From: Allorhizobium ampelinum S4 | GTDB lineage: Bacteria; Pseudomonadota; Alphaproteobacteria; Rhizobiales; Rhizobiaceae | Reading direction: 5' to 3' | NCBI RefSeq assembly: GCF_000016285.1 | Contig: NC_011989.1 | Coordinates: 1,987,001 to 2,051,000, forward strand | DNA: 64,000 nucleotides | Shown: one piece after another, positions 26,168 through 36,140 of the stretch | Position numbering within the stretch: position 1 is the first letter of the stretch | Layout: the number at the start of each line of letters is the position of its first letter | Made by a program: the position numbers and the translations under genes | The notes under the pieces: model-generated | Databases searched by the model: none | Seen by the model: the letters and a program-made list of their open reading frames with translations, nothing else | Told to the model about the DNA's origin: nothing

Positions 26168-26677
26168 ATGGCCGAGATCAAAGATCCGGAAAATACCGTC
26201 ATCCTGGAAACCACCAAGGGCAAGGTCGTTATCAGCCTTTTCCCTGATCTGGCCCCCGGCCATGTCGCACGCATCAAGGAATTGGCCCGCGAAGGCGCCT
26301 ATGATGGCGTGGTTTTCCACCGCGTCATTCCCGATTTCATGGCCCAGACTGGCGACGTGAAATTCGGCAAGAAGGGTGGCGAAAGCTTCAATCCGGGCCG
26401 CGCTGGCATGGGCGGCTCCGACAAGCCGGACCTGAAGGCTGAATTTTCGGCCACGCCACATGTGCGCGGCACCTGCTCCATGGCCCGTTCGCAAAGCCCG
26501 AACTCTGCCAATTCGCAGTTCTTCATCTGCTTTACCGATGCGCCTTGGCTGAACAAGCAATATTCCGTCTGGGGCCAGGTCATCGAAGGCATGGATGTCA
26601 TCGACGCCGTCAAGAAGGGCGAACCGGTCACCGATCCGGATTCGATCATCTCGATGAAAGTCGCCGCCGACGCCTGA
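26168..26677 (+). CDS. ppiB: Cytoplasmic cyclophilin-type peptidyl-prolyl isomerase
   Basis: 169 residues without a signal peptide. The cyclophilin core has [16 protein letters not shown] (catalytic Arg), [20 protein letters not shown] and [13 protein letters not shown]. It is clearly a paralogue of the preceding gene; the two probably arose by duplication and were split between periplasm and cytoplasm. CAAGGAGAAAAAC gives a strong ribosome site. A hairpin follows the gene. Confidence 0.93.
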   Translation: MAEIKDPENTVILETTKGKVVISLFPDLAPGHVARIKELAREGAYDGVVFHRVIPDFMAQTGDVKFGKKGGESFNPGRAGMGGSDKPDLKAEFSATPHVRGTCSMARSQSPNSANSQFFICFTDAPWLNKQYSVWGQVIEGMDVIDAVKKGEPVTDPDSIISMKVAADA

Positions 26678-26695
26678 TTTCGGCTTTTCTGTCAG

Positions 26696-26729
26696 CCCGC
26701 TCCGGTGCTTCGGCGCCGGGGCGGGTTTT
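26696..26729 (+). terminator. Terminator after ppiB
   Basis: A GC-rich stem (CCCGCTCCGGTGC pairing with GCGCCGGGGCGGG, with G-U pairs) closed by a TTCG tetraloop and followed by TTTT. It begins 19 bp after the ppiB stop and ends 28 bp before the queA start. Confidence 0.8.
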
Positions 26730-26756
26730 CGCGTTTCCAAACCCTGTTGCGGTATC

Positions 26757-27815
26757 ATGCGTGTAGACCTGTTCGATTTCGACCTTCCTGACGAAAATAT
26801 CGCGCTGCGCCCGGCCAATCCGCGCGATCAAGCGCGGTTTCTGATCGTTCGCCCGGATGGATCGCTGATGCTGGAAGATCGCCGGGTGTTCGAGCTGCCG
26901 TCCTTCCTGAGGGCAGGAGATGCGCTTGTCTTCAACGACACCAAGGTCATTCCGGCCCAGCTGGAAGGTGTTCGCATCCGGGAAGGGGCCGAGCGCACGC
27001 CGGTGTCCTGCACGCTGCATATGCGCGTTGCCGCCAATCGCTGGAAAGCCTTTGCAAGGCCGGGCAAACGGATCAAGCAAGGCGACGTGATCGACTTCGA
27101 CGGCCTCTCGGCAAACGTCGCGGAAAAAGGTGAGGCGGGCGAAATCGATCTGGAATTTGCTGCCTCCGGCCCCGATCTTGACCGGGCGATTGCGGGTGTC
27201 GGCCATATCCCGTTGCCGCCCTATATTGCCGCAAAACGCCCGGAAGACAGCCAGGACCGCACCGATTATCAGACCATTTATGCGCGGGAAGAGGGGGCGG
27301 TTGCCGCACCAACCGCCGGTCTGCACTTCACGCCTGCCCTGTTCGAGGCGCTCGATAAAGCCGGGATCGAGCGCCATTTCGTAACGCTGCATGTCGGCGC
27401 GGGCACCTTCCTGCCGGTCAAGGCCGACGATACCGACGACCACAAAATGCATCAGGAAATCGGCCATGTCTCGGCTGAGACGGCGGAGGCCCTGAACGCG
27501 GTCAAGGCGCGGGGCGGGCGGATCGTCAGTGTCGGCACCACGTCATTGCGGCTGCTGGAAAGCGCTGCCAGCGAGGATGGCCGTCTCCTGCCCTGGTCGG
27601 ATGCGACGGGCATTTTCATCACGCCCGGCTACCGCTTCAAGGCGGTTGATGTGCTGATGACCAATTTTCACCTGCCGAAATCCACGCTGTTTATGCTGGT
27701 TTCGGCGTTTGCCGGGCTTGAAACCATGCGGGCCGCCTATGCCCATGCGATCGAGACCGGCTACCGTTTTTATTCCTACGGCGATTCCAGCCTGCTCTTC
27801 CGGAAAGACAAATAA
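26757..27815 (+). CDS. queA: S-adenosylmethionine:tRNA ribosyltransferase-isomerase
   Basis: 352 residues, normal for QueA. It transfers and rearranges the ribosyl group of SAM onto preQ1 in tRNA, giving epoxyqueuosine at position 34. Family segments include [19 protein letters not shown] at the start, [35 protein letters not shown] and [17 protein letters not shown] near the end. The tgt gene begins two bases after its stop, so the two queuosine genes form one unit. Confidence 0.97.
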   Translation: MRVDLFDFDLPDENIALRPANPRDQARFLIVRPDGSLMLEDRRVFELPSFLRAGDALVFNDTKVIPAQLEGVRIREGAERTPVSCTLHMRVAANRWKAFARPGKRIKQGDVIDFDGLSANVAEKGEAGEIDLEFAASGPDLDRAIAGVGHIPLPPYIAAKRPEDSQDRTDYQTIYAREEGAVAAPTAGLHFTPALFEALDKAGIERHFVTLHVGAGTFLPVKADDTDDHKMHQEIGHVSAETAEALNAVKARGGRIVSVGTTSLRLLESAASEDGRLLPWSDATGIFITPGYRFKAVDVLMTNFHLPKSTLFMLVSAFAGLETMRAAYAHAIETGYRFYSYGDSSLLFRKDK

Positions 27816-27817
27816 CA

Positions 27818-28948
27818 ATGAGCGAGCAGTTCACGTTTACCCTGAAAGCCACCAGCGGCAAGGCCCGGCTTGGCGAAATCACCATGCCGCGCGGCGCGAT
27901 CCGCACGCCGGCCTTCATGCCGGTCGGCACGGTCGGCACGGTCAAGGCCATGTATCTCGATCAGGTGCGGGAAGGGGGCGCCGATATCATTCTGGGCAAT
28001 ACCTACCACCTGATGCTGCGTCCAGGCGCTGAGCGCGTCGCTAGACTGGGCGGTTTGCACGAGTTGATCCGCTGGCCGCAGCCGATCCTGACCGACAGCG
28101 GCGGGTTTCAGGTCATGTCGCTCTCTGGCCTGCGCAAGCTGGATGAGCAGGGCGTCACCTTCAAGAGCCATATCGACGGTTCGCTGCATCACATGTCGCC
28201 GGAAAGATCCATCGAAATCCAGGGCCTGCTGGACAGTGATATCCAGATGCAATTGGACGAATGCGTCGCCTTGCCCGCTGAACCGCGTGAGATTGAGCGG
28301 GCCATGGAAATGTCATTGCGCTGGGCGGAGCGTTGCCGCGTTGCCTTTGGCGAACAACCCGGCAAGGCAATGTTCGGCATCGTGCAGGGCGGCGATCAGC
28401 CGGGCTTACGCATACGTTCTGCCGAAGGGCTGAAGCAATTGGACCTGAAAGGCTATGCCGTCGGCGGGTTGGCGGTCGGTGAGCCGCAGGAGGTGATGCT
28501 CAGCATGCTTGACATCACCCTGCCGGTGCTGCCGACAGAAAAGCCGCGCTACCTGATGGGCGTCGGCACGCCGGACGATATGTTGAAATCGGTCGCGCGT
28601 GGCATCGATATGTTCGATTGCGTCATGCCGACCCGCTCCGGCCGTCATGGCCTCGCCTTCACCCGCCGCGGCAAGGTCAATATCCGCAATGCTCGCCACG
28701 CGGAGGATAAACGCCCCCTGGACGAACAATCGTCCTGCCCGGCGGCACGAGATTACTCGCGTGCCTATCTGCACCATCTGGTGCGTTCCAACGAAGCGCT
28801 GGGCGGCATGCTGTTATCCTGGAACAACCTATCCTATTATCAGGAACTGATGCAGGGCATCCGCCAGTCAATCGCCGAAGGCAGGTTTGAAGATTTCATG
28901 GCCGAGACCATGGAATGCTGGGCGCGGGGTGATATCGAGGCGGCGTAA
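27818..28948 (+). CDS. tgt: Queuine tRNA-ribosyltransferase
   Basis: A 376-residue TIM-barrel enzyme that exchanges guanine 34 for preQ1 in tRNAs with GUN anticodons. The nucleophile/general-base segment [12 protein letters not shown] and [10 protein letters not shown] are present, and so is the [12 protein letters not shown] segment. Three of the zinc ligands expected near the C terminus are visible around [19 protein letters not shown], with the earlier CxC region replaced by [13 protein letters not shown] as in many alphaproteobacteria. Two bases separate it from queA. Confidence 0.97.
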   Translation: MSEQFTFTLKATSGKARLGEITMPRGAIRTPAFMPVGTVGTVKAMYLDQVREGGADIILGNTYHLMLRPGAERVARLGGLHELIRWPQPILTDSGGFQVMSLSGLRKLDEQGVTFKSHIDGSLHHMSPERSIEIQGLLDSDIQMQLDECVALPAEPREIERAMEMSLRWAERCRVAFGEQPGKAMFGIVQGGDQPGLRIRSAEGLKQLDLKGYAVGGLAVGEPQEVMLSMLDITLPVLPTEKPRYLMGVGTPDDMLKSVARGIDMFDCVMPTRSGRHGLAFTRRGKVNIRNARHAEDKRPLDEQSSCPAARDYSRAYLHHLVRSNEALGGMLLSWNNLSYYQELMQGIRQSIAEGRFEDFMAETMECWARGDIEAA

Positions 28949-28961
28949 AGGTTTGATCTGA

Positions 28962-29249
28962 TCAGTGCTCTGCCATGTTAGACTGTGGGCCAGACACAGC
29001 AACAGCAGACAGATGGACGGATGAGATCGCGGTCTGCGATGCCCGAAAGGCCAGGGCCTCGATCAGGGACTGCTGGATGGCATCGCGCAATTGATGCGAT
29101 GTTTTCACCGTCTGCTTCTTGTCGAGCCACTGCGCCGCGTTGACAAGGTTTGCGCCTTCCTGAACCATGATCCTGTGCGCGCGCTCCAGCGCCCAGGATT
29201 CCCAATCATTGTTGAGCCAATCATTGCTGAGAAAGTGTTCAATAGACAT
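28962..29249 (-). CDS. Hypothetical protein, about 95 aa
   Basis: A short, mostly helical, soluble protein starting MSIEHFLSNDWLNNDWESW if the ATG at 29249 is used; the frame is open to 29282. GGGGGC lies eight bases upstream. There is no signal peptide, membrane segment or recognised motif. The segment SHQLRDAIQQSLIEALAFRA suggests an amphipathic helix. It converges on tgt with 13 bp between stops. Coding is likely from the length and ribosome site, but no function can be given. Confidence 0.5.
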   Translation of the reverse strand: MSIEHFLSNDWLNNDWESWALERAHRIMVQEGANLVNAAQWLDKKQTVKTSHQLRDAIQQSLIEALAFRASQTAISSVHLSAVAVSGPQSNMAEH

Positions 29250-29587
29250 ATCATTTGCCCCCGGAAACATGTCCGTCATCAATGCGATTCATTCGCCAAA
29301 ACAGAATAACAAACCTTATGATTCGCTAAAAAATAAAAGCGCGTTAAGTCCGATTTTTTCGTGAGATACCTGAAATTTACAGGGAGTATTTTTGAGTTAT
29401 CAAGTCTAAGTTGGGCATTTGACACAGTTGTCTTATTTAAAGTTGCTGGCAGACGGACAAGAGCAATAGCTGGCGTGGTTTAATTGTGAATTTCGAGAGC
29501 CCTTTTGGTTTCGTCCTCACGCATGGTGGGTGAAGCAAATGGGCAAAAATGACATGAGAACGAACAGCAGATCGAGCTGGAGAGTAT
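29250..29587. other. A/T-rich intergenic region
   Basis: About 340 bp with no supported gene. The centre is A/T-rich, with TTGACA at about 29418 followed by TTATTT, a weak promoter candidate for the metallophosphoesterase gene. The first part contains GATTCATTCGCC and GATTCGCT, a loose repeat. Nothing else is recognised. Confidence 0.35.
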
Positions 29588-30343
29588 ATGCGGATTTTTG
29601 TCGGATCGGATTTTCACGCAGACCATCAGGAGAACATGGACTGGCTCCGGCAGATCTCGACGCACGACTACCGGCAGGACGTGCTGATCGTTGCCGGAGA
29701 CGTTGCAAACGGCATGGCGCTGTTTCAGACAGTCATGGAACTCCTGGCCCAGCGATTTTTCAAGGTTCTATATGTGCCGGGCAATCACGATCTATGGGTT
29801 GATGCCGAAGGGCAGGGCTCATCCTTCGACAAGTTCCAGCGGCTGAAAGCCGCCTGCGCCGATCTGGATATCGGCATGGAACCATTGGCACTCGGCAACA
29901 CGCTGATCGTCCCGCTGCTGGGCTGGTACGATTACTCTTTCGGTCCGCCCGGCTCCATCCTCAAACAGGCCTGGATGGATTACCGCCGCTGTGATTGGGA
30001 AGGCGGTTCCGATGATGAGGTCAGCCGGTATTTTGACAGTGGCAATGCGGAACCAGATACATCAGGGTTTTCATCGATCCTGTCTTTTTCGCATTTCCTG
30101 CCACGCATCGATCTGATGCCGGAGCGTATGCCGGAAAAATACCGATTCCTTTATCCAGTGCTTGGCTCCAGCCGGTTGGAAGACAGGATCGCGGCTCTCG
30201 GCTCCCACCTGCATATCTACGGTCACAGCCATCTCAACCGCCGTATCATCAAGGACGGACGTACCTATATCAACAACGCCTTCGGCTATCCTTCGGAGCG
30301 CCACATTGCTGCAAGGATGCTGATGCAAGTGGGTGATGTCTAG
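29588..30343 (+). CDS. Calcineurin-like metallophosphoesterase
   Basis: 251 residues with all the dinuclear-metal motifs of the family: SDFHAD near the N terminus, AGDVAN, PGNHDLWVD, a central SHFLPRID and GHSHLNRR near the C terminus. It should cleave phosphomonoesters, phosphodiesters or cyclic nucleotides; the substrate is not readable. The insert between GNHD and SHF (about 100 residues with GWYDYSFGPPGS) resembles a group annotated only as metallophosphoesterases. No signal peptide. A DUF1349 gene follows after 100 bp. Confidence 0.88.
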   Translation: MRIFVGSDFHADHQENMDWLRQISTHDYRQDVLIVAGDVANGMALFQTVMELLAQRFFKVLYVPGNHDLWVDAEGQGSSFDKFQRLKAACADLDIGMEPLALGNTLIVPLLGWYDYSFGPPGSILKQAWMDYRRCDWEGGSDDEVSRYFDSGNAEPDTSGFSSILSFSHFLPRIDLMPERMPEKYRFLYPVLGSSRLEDRIAALGSHLHIYGHSHLNRRIIKDGRTYINNAFGYPSERHIAARMLMQVGDV

Positions 30344-30443
30344 AGGACGTTTGTGCTGTTCGCACAGAGCGCGGATCTCCCGATCGCTCACGTCCAGCAC
30401 AATGGCTTCCGGAGGGCGAAGGTCAATTTAAGGAGGAAAACTC

Positions 30444-31031
30444 GTGGACGTTAATCTCAAAGAGGCCAACTGGCTCAATCAACCGGCAGTGTGGCAGGCC
30501 ACAAAAACTGGCCTTACTCTAACGACGGATGCGAACACTGATTTCTGGCGTAAGACCCATTACGGATTTACGCGCGATAGCGGGCATTTCCTCGGTACTT
30601 CCGTTGACGATGGTTTCACGGCGTTTGTCCGCGTCCAGGGGGAGTTTCGGTCACTCTATGACCAAGCTGGCCTTATGGTGCGCATTGACGAAAGTCGTTG
30701 GGTCAAGACAGGTGTGGAATTCACCGATGGAGAACGCTTCCTGAGTACGGTCATCACTGATGGGAAATCTGACTGGTCAGTATCCCAGCCTTTCAAAGAG
30801 CTCGAAGATTTCTATATTCGGGTGACACTGAAGGAAGGCGCGATGCGCATTCAGGCATCGTCAGATGGCAGTGTGTGGCCGCTACTGCGTCTTGCTCCGT
30901 TTCCAGAGGCTTCTCGTTATCTCGTCGGCTTGACTGCGTGTACGCCTGAACGAGGTGGACTGGATGTTCGGTTCTCAGAGTTCACAATAGGCGCGGCGAT
31001 AACGACCGATCTTCATGACCTTACAGCGTAG
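30444..31031 (+). CDS. DUF1349 (concanavalin-like) protein
   Basis: 195 residues from the GTG at 30444, fixed by AAGGAGGAAAACTC. The beta-rich sequence with DFWRKTHYGFTRDSGHF, YDQAGLMVRIDESRWVKTGVEF and VTLKEGAMRIQASSDG matches the DUF1349/COG3506 family, which adopts a concanavalin-like jelly roll and is presumed to bind carbohydrate. There is no signal peptide. Its function is unknown, and the gene stands alone. Confidence 0.85.
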   Translation: MDVNLKEANWLNQPAVWQATKTGLTLTTDANTDFWRKTHYGFTRDSGHFLGTSVDDGFTAFVRVQGEFRSLYDQAGLMVRIDESRWVKTGVEFTDGERFLSTVITDGKSDWSVSQPFKELEDFYIRVTLKEGAMRIQASSDGSVWPLLRLAPFPEASRYLVGLTACTPERGGLDVRFSEFTIGAAITTDLHDLTA

Positions 31032-31178
31032 CAGTGCCAACAAGCATTCCACATTTGAAAATGAACTCTGCCTTTGTTATCTATTGCAAGTCGCACTTCA
31101 TCCTTGAACCCACCCCAGCTACATACAAAAGTTAGATAAGATAGATTATGGAACTAATTGATATCCAAAGAGTGAGAT

Positions 31179-32111
31179 TTACCCGAACCGGGCAACTCGT
31201 GTGGCGGCAAGATCAGCCAGCACCGACAATGCCAAGGACTGGGCATCTCGAGCTCTATTGAAGATGCCGATGGGTGATTTGATGCGGGCTAAGTCGGCTT
31301 CACTGTATCCGATGTCGCGCAGCCGTTCCATCCGCCTCGCATGGGTTCTGGCGCTGCCGAGAGCGCCGAGATAGAAAGGCTCAGCACCAAGCGCTGCCTG
31401 AAGAACCGGTATTTCCAAATCGATATCATGGTGCAGAAGTGCCACTGCCGTATCTGCGTCAATCCGGCTGGCATCCGGCTCAAGGTTGGCGTTATCGTGA
31501 CGATAGACTTCATAGCCCGCAGCCTCGGCGATCCTGGCGGTCGTATCGACTTCGATAGATCGACCAGACAGAAAAACCCGCGCCCTTGGGCGGTAGACCG
31601 TGACGAAATTTTCGCATTGCCAACCGGCGCGTTTCGGCGCCTCGATTGCTGTTAAGGCCTGTTTCGACGGTTCGTAGCGCAGACCGGCTGGAGACCTGTT
31701 TTCAAGGCCATCAAGCACGGTGCGGATCGGCGCGCTGTGGCGAAGAACGTGGATGGCGATGGTGATGCCGCCGCCACAGGGCAGCACGATATCGAAAAAC
31801 GGCGATCCTTCGCCAAACAATACGTGGCGATCCGCACCTTCGCCAATAGCATCTACCGCTTCACTGGCCACCGCTGCCTCGACGCAGCCACCTGAGACGA
31901 AACCGCAATAACGGCCATCGTCGCGGATCGCCATATGCGCGCCGAGCGCACGCGCGGATCCACCCCGGATCTCTATAAGAGTGGCGAGTGCGACGCCTGC
32001 CCCGCCGTCGAGACAGTCCATCGCGAACCGTAATATATCCGCGGCACTATCGGTCGAAAATGCCCTTTCAGGTACCAAGGTCCTGAAGGCTGTTTGGGAT
32101 ATATTGTTCAT
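31179..32111 (-). CDS. XdhC-family molybdenum-cofactor insertion protein
   Basis: 310 residues of the XdhC/CoxI family. The N-terminal part has the conserved FVSGGCVEAAV motif (SGGC at 73-76), and the C-terminal part is a Rossmann fold ending with GALGSARTHARR and PIGIFNRARDAQSLALSVLADL. XdhC proteins bind Mo-cofactor, promote its sulfuration and insert it into hydroxylases. It lies directly downstream of the Mo-hydroxylase genes, in the place of paoD in E. coli. The usual IGAxxPxEIAxSI end motif is altered, with FNRARDAQSLALSV in its place. Confidence 0.88.
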   Translation of the reverse strand: MNNISQTAFRTLVPERAFSTDSAADILRFAMDCLDGGAGVALATLIEIRGGSARALGAHMAIRDDGRYCGFVSGGCVEAAVASEAVDAIGEGADRHVLFGEGSPFFDIVLPCGGGITIAIHVLRHSAPIRTVLDGLENRSPAGLRYEPSKQALTAIEAPKRAGWQCENFVTVYRPRARVFLSGRSIEVDTTARIAEAAGYEVYRHDNANLEPDASRIDADTAVALLHHDIDLEIPVLQAALGAEPFYLGALGSARTHARRMERLRDIGYSEADLARIKSPIGIFNRARDAQSLALSVLADLAATRVARFG

Positions 32112-32185
32112 TCAGGCACCACTTTCTTTCCCTTCGCCATACCGTCGGCGCAGGTAGCGCCGACGGTATTTACGGGAAGTCTTCC

Positions 32186-34477
32186 TCAGATGAGCTTTTC
32201 CAGAGTGATCGGCAGATCGCGGACACGCTTGCCGGTGGCATGGAAGACAGCATTGGCGATAGCGGGCGCGACACCGACAATCCCGACTTCGCCGACCCCT
32301 TTGCCGCCAAGCGCAGAGGCTTCATAGTCAGGTATGCCCACTGAAATCACCTGGATATCGGGAATGTCAGCATTGGTCGGCACGAGATAATCCGCCATAT
32401 TATTGTTAACGACGCGCCCGTTGCGGCTGTCCACCAGCCCCTCCTCCAGCAAAGCCTGGCCGATGCCCATGATGATGCCGCCTCGCCACTGGCTTTCCAC
32501 CATTTTCGGATTGTAAAGCCGTCCGCAATCGAAGGCGGAAACCATGCGCGAGACCCGGACCGTGCCGAAATCCTCATCGACCCGAACTTCGACGAAGTGA
32601 GCGCACCAGCTGTGCATGGACGTGTCGCCCATGGTCGGGCCTTGCACTCTTGCCATGCTGGTCCAGGCGCCCTTGTGGTCGGCGGCGCTTTGGGCATCAT
32701 CGGGCAACGTATTGCGCCGCACTTCAATCTCATCGCGGTTCAGGGCTGTCATCAGCTCGGGTAGGGTGATCGAAGGCCCCTCGCCGCGTGACATGGCAAT
32801 CCGGCCATCGCTCAATGTCAAAATATTGGCGCCGGTCTCGCGGAATGGCGAATTGGCGTCGTTAAGGGCTAGCGCCAGTATTTCGTCACGGGCGGCCAAT
32901 GCTGCCTTGTGGACAGCGCCAGTGATCGACCCGGCCAACATCGACCCACCGGCAATAGCCGATCCCGGCAGCCTGGAATCGCCAAGCACAACGTCAATCT
33001 GCTCGACAGGCACGCCCAGCGCTTCGGAAGCGGTCTGGGCAAGGATTGTATAGGTACCCTGTCCCATGTCTATGGCGCCACTGACAACCTCAACCCGCCC
33101 GTTCGCCAGAATGCGGATCATCGCTTCGCTTGGCGCGCGGATGACTGGAAACGTGCCGCAGCCGATACCCCAGCCGATCAGTTGGCGTCCGTCGCGCATG
33201 GTCCGGGGTTGAGCACTGCGCCGTGACCAGCCGAAAGCCTCGGCACCCTGGGTGAGGGCCTCGCGCAATTGGCGCGTGGACCACGGCTTGCCCGATTGAT
33301 AATCGCGGTCGGCATAGTTTTTCAGGCGTATTTCCAGGGGGTCCATACCGATGGCAGCGGCCAGTTCGTCCATGGCGCATTCAATGCCGAAGGCGCTGGG
33401 ATTTTTGCCCGGCCCCCGCAAAGCGCCTGGTGTCACGGTATTAACCGGCACGACGCGATGCTCGGAACTGAAATTCTCCACCTTGTAAAGAATCGGTGTC
33501 GCAGCGCCGGTCTGCTCAGGATAGTCCATGTAGGTGGATGTCTCACTGGCACCGCGATGAAGGATTGCCTGTAAAATCCCGTCCTGGGTTGCGCCCAAGG
33601 CGATGGTTTGGCGCGTCGCGGCACGTCCGCCGTAACTGGTGAAATTCTGGGGCCGGGTGACGGCCAGTTTGACGGGACGGCGCAGCTTTTTCGCCGCTGC
33701 TGCTGCCACCGCGCCATAGGCCAGCGCTCCGCCCTTGGAACCGAAACCGCCACCAATAAACGGTGAGACGATACGGACATTCTCCAGCGGCAGGCCGAAC
33801 CATTCAGCGTAGCTGCGTGCCATGCCGTGGGTCCATTGGCTCGGCTCCCAAAGCGTCAACCGGTCCTCGTCCCATTGGGCGGTCAGGCCATGGGGTTCCA
33901 TAGCGACATGGTATTCGCGCGGGGTCCGATATTCAGCCTCGATGCGCACTGCGGACGCTGCCAGCGCCGCCTCGGCATCACCCCACGAAACATTCAGATT
34001 ATCCATCAGCTTGCCTGAACCAGCATTTGGATCGTCTAGTCCATTGATTGCAGTGGATTCTTCATAGACTACACGAACCAGCTTGGCTGCTTCGGCTGCT
34101 TGTTCCCGGCTTTCGGCGATGACCGCTGCAATCAATTGACCATTGAAGGTTACTATATTCGACAAGGGATAATAGGGCTGGTTATCGGGCCGATTTCCGT
34201 ACCAATCAGACGCAGTGATCAGACCGAGATCGTCCTGCGGCGTCAGCACCATCAATACGCCCGGTGCAGCGTTCGCTGCGGATGTATCAACAGACACCAC
34301 CCGACCGGACGCGATCGTGCTCTGCACCAGCACCGCATGGGCAGGGTTTTCCACCGGATATTCCAGCGCATAGGTGGCAGCCCCAGTGATTTTTCTCTGT
34401 CCTTCGAACCGTGAAAGACGGCCACCGACCGCACCATCGGCGGCATCGCCGTGCTTGCGTGCTGTCACTATTGTCAT
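32186..34477 (-). CDS. Molybdopterin-binding subunit of a xanthine-oxidase family enzyme (PaoC-like)
   Basis: A 763-residue large subunit of a three-subunit molybdenum hydroxylase. Visible segments are SPFIGGGFGSKGG, AVTRPQNFTSYGGRAATRQ, PGALRGPGKNPSAFGIE, the MGQGTYTILAQ Q-loop and the C-terminal GGKGVGEVGIVG with the catalytic Glu. Together with the FAD subunit bearing an extra 4Fe-4S motif, it best fits the aldehyde oxidoreductase PaoABC group, acting on aromatic or aliphatic aldehydes. The start overlaps the FAD-subunit stop by 4 bp. Substrate assignment is inferred from the group only. Confidence 0.9.
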   Translation of the reverse strand: MTIVTARKHGDAADGAVGGRLSRFEGQRKITGAATYALEYPVENPAHAVLVQSTIASGRVVSVDTSAANAAPGVLMVLTPQDDLGLITASDWYGNRPDNQPYYPLSNIVTFNGQLIAAVIAESREQAAEAAKLVRVVYEESTAINGLDDPNAGSGKLMDNLNVSWGDAEAALAASAVRIEAEYRTPREYHVAMEPHGLTAQWDEDRLTLWEPSQWTHGMARSYAEWFGLPLENVRIVSPFIGGGFGSKGGALAYGAVAAAAAKKLRRPVKLAVTRPQNFTSYGGRAATRQTIALGATQDGILQAILHRGASETSTYMDYPEQTGAATPILYKVENFSSEHRVVPVNTVTPGALRGPGKNPSAFGIECAMDELAAAIGMDPLEIRLKNYADRDYQSGKPWSTRQLREALTQGAEAFGWSRRSAQPRTMRDGRQLIGWGIGCGTFPVIRAPSEAMIRILANGRVEVVSGAIDMGQGTYTILAQTASEALGVPVEQIDVVLGDSRLPGSAIAGGSMLAGSITGAVHKAALAARDEILALALNDANSPFRETGANILTLSDGRIAMSRGEGPSITLPELMTALNRDEIEVRRNTLPDDAQSAADHKGAWTSMARVQGPTMGDTSMHSWCAHFVEVRVDEDFGTVRVSRMVSAFDCGRLYNPKMVESQWRGGIIMGIGQALLEEGLVDSRNGRVVNNNMADYLVPTNADIPDIQVISVGIPDYEASALGGKGVGEVGIVGVAPAIANAVFHATGKRVRDLPITLEKLI

Positions 34478-35460
34478 GCGAGACCTCCCAGAGTGAGGAT
34501 GGCGCGGGCGATAACGCGCGGCGCCAATTGGATCTTGTAGTGATTATCGCCCTGCGACACCGCGCCTTCCATCGAAAGCCGGCTGGCCTGCTCGACGGTT
34601 TGCGGCTCCAGCAGCTTGCCGATCAGCGCCTGTTCAACGGCGCGGACCCGCCAAGGCTTGCTGGCCACGCCACCAAGCGCAATGCGAATATCCCGGATCG
34701 TGCGGCCATCCTCTTCCAGCTCAAGGCCAACGGCAGCGCTGGCTGCGGCAAATTCATAGGACTGGCGGTCGCGGATCTTCAGATAGGTGGAATTTTCAGC
34801 CGCAGCAGATGCCGGAATGGTCATGGAGAGGATCATTTCCCCTGGCTTCAACAGGGTTTCGAGATGCGGGGTATCGCCATAGGGCAAAAAGAAATCGTCG
34901 ATAGCGATCTGCCGCTCACCCAAATCCACTGAGGCATCAAAGGCGGTCAGCGCCACGGCAAGATCGCCGGGGTAGCTGGCAATGCAGAGATCGCTGGTAC
35001 CCAATACCGCATGGTTGCGGGTCACGCCGCCGATGGCTGAACAGCCGGAACCCGGTGCGCGCTTGTTGCAGGCTGCAAATGTGCCTGGATCACGAAAGTA
35101 GGAACAGCGGGTGCGTTGCATGAGATTGCCACCAACCGTCGCCATGTTGCGCAGTTGGGGCGACGCCGCCAGAGACAGCGATTGCGCAACAGCTGGATAG
35201 CGCGTCTTTATGGCAGGGTGATCGGCCACGGTGGACATTCTGGCCAAGGTGCCAATGGTGGCTCCAGTTTCGTTCACGGTAATGGTGCCAAGTCCGGCCA
35301 GATGGCTTATATCGAGGACATTATCCGGCTCCGCAACACCGGATTTGGCAAGGTCAAGCAAGCTCGTACCACCGGCCAGCAGCGCTGTTTCTGCTTGGTG
35401 CGTTGCTTCACGCGCCGCTTGTATGGACGATGCTCGACTATAGGAAAAGCTCTTCATCAT
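34474..35460 (-). CDS. FAD-binding subunit with 4Fe-4S motif (PaoB-like)
   Basis: A 328-residue CoxM/PaoB-type subunit. The FAD-binding LAGGTSLLDLAKSG and TVGGNLMQRTRC segments are present. Four cysteines, C119, C131, C140 and C159, in the pattern TRCSYFRD...CNKRAPGSGCSA...DLCIA form the extra 4Fe-4S cluster loop known from E. coli PaoB and 4-hydroxybenzoyl-CoA reductase relatives. It passes electrons between the 2Fe-2S subunit and FAD. It overlaps both neighbours by 4 bp (ATGA), so the three subunits are translated together. Confidence 0.9.
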   Translation of the reverse strand: MMKSFSYSRASSIQAAREATHQAETALLAGGTSLLDLAKSGVAEPDNVLDISHLAGLGTITVNETGATIGTLARMSTVADHPAIKTRYPAVAQSLSLAASPQLRNMATVGGNLMQRTRCSYFRDPGTFAACNKRAPGSGCSAIGGVTRNHAVLGTSDLCIASYPGDLAVALTAFDASVDLGERQIAIDDFFLPYGDTPHLETLLKPGEMILSMTIPASAAAENSTYLKIRDRQSYEFAAASAAVGLELEEDGRTIRDIRIALGGVASKPWRVRAVEQALIGKLLEPQTVEQASRLSMEGAVSQGDNHYKIQLAPRVIARAILTLGGLA

Positions 35461-35930
35461 GCAGCCTCCGCCGCGTCACGCACCGCCGCCATGATGCTGT
35501 TATAGGCCCCGCATCGACAGAGGTTTCCAGACATATATTCGCGGATTTCCGCATCCGATCCAGCATGCCCCTCATGGATGCACGCCACAGCCGACATGAT
35601 CTGGCCGGGTGTACAATAACCGCATTGAAAGGCATCCTGTTCCAGAAAAGCTGTTTGAACCGGATGCAATTCGCCATTTGGCGATGCAATGCCTTCTATC
35701 GTGGTGATCGCATGGCCTTCCGCTTGTGCTGCCAGCATCATGCAGGACAGGACCCGCTTGCCATCGACATGGCAGGTGCAGGCGCCGCACTGACCCTGGT
35801 CGCAGCCCTTCTTGGTGCCGGTCAAAGACAAATGCTCGCGAAGCGCGTCAAGCAAGGTCACGCGCGGTTCAACGTCACATTCGTGAACCGCGCCGTTGAT
35901 GGTCAGACTGATATGAAGTGTTCCTGACAT
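35457..35930 (-). CDS. 2Fe-2S subunit of the molybdenum hydroxylase (PaoA-like)
   Basis: A 157-residue small subunit. The plant-ferredoxin-type cluster ligands are C43, C48, C51 and C63 (GCDQGQCGACTC...LSC), and the second cluster is bound by C103, C106, C138 and C140 (QCGYCTPGQ, LCRCGAY). E. coli PaoA carries a Tat signal for export; this protein starts MSGTLHISLTINGA and has none, so the whole complex should be cytoplasmic. It is the first gene of the minus-strand operon, divergent from the TetR gene. Confidence 0.92.
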   Translation of the reverse strand: MSGTLHISLTINGAVHECDVEPRVTLLDALREHLSLTGTKKGCDQGQCGACTCHVDGKRVLSCMMLAAQAEGHAITTIEGIASPNGELHPVQTAFLEQDAFQCGYCTPGQIMSAVACIHEGHAGSDAEIREYMSGNLCRCGAYNSIMAAVRDAAEAA

Positions 35931-36140
35931 GATAAGCTCCGTGCTGTCGCTTAAAAGAGTGAATAGGCACCATGCGTTTGCTTAAACGCATTGCGCTTGC
36001 CGTCTCGGACGAAAAATTTCAAAGGCGATTGTGGACAGCCTTGGCTGTCAGAAATGATGCCGACTTGAAGGACGGGAGATGCGCACTATTTTTAACATGA
36101 CATCCTCCCCTCTTCTGGACTATGACTTGGAAGGCCCCAC

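Noticed and set aside
24829..26277. 482-codon minus-strand ORF opposite coaD and the first cyclophilin
   Set aside because: The plus-strand genes have complete family motifs; the antisense product is compositionally odd and has no domain.
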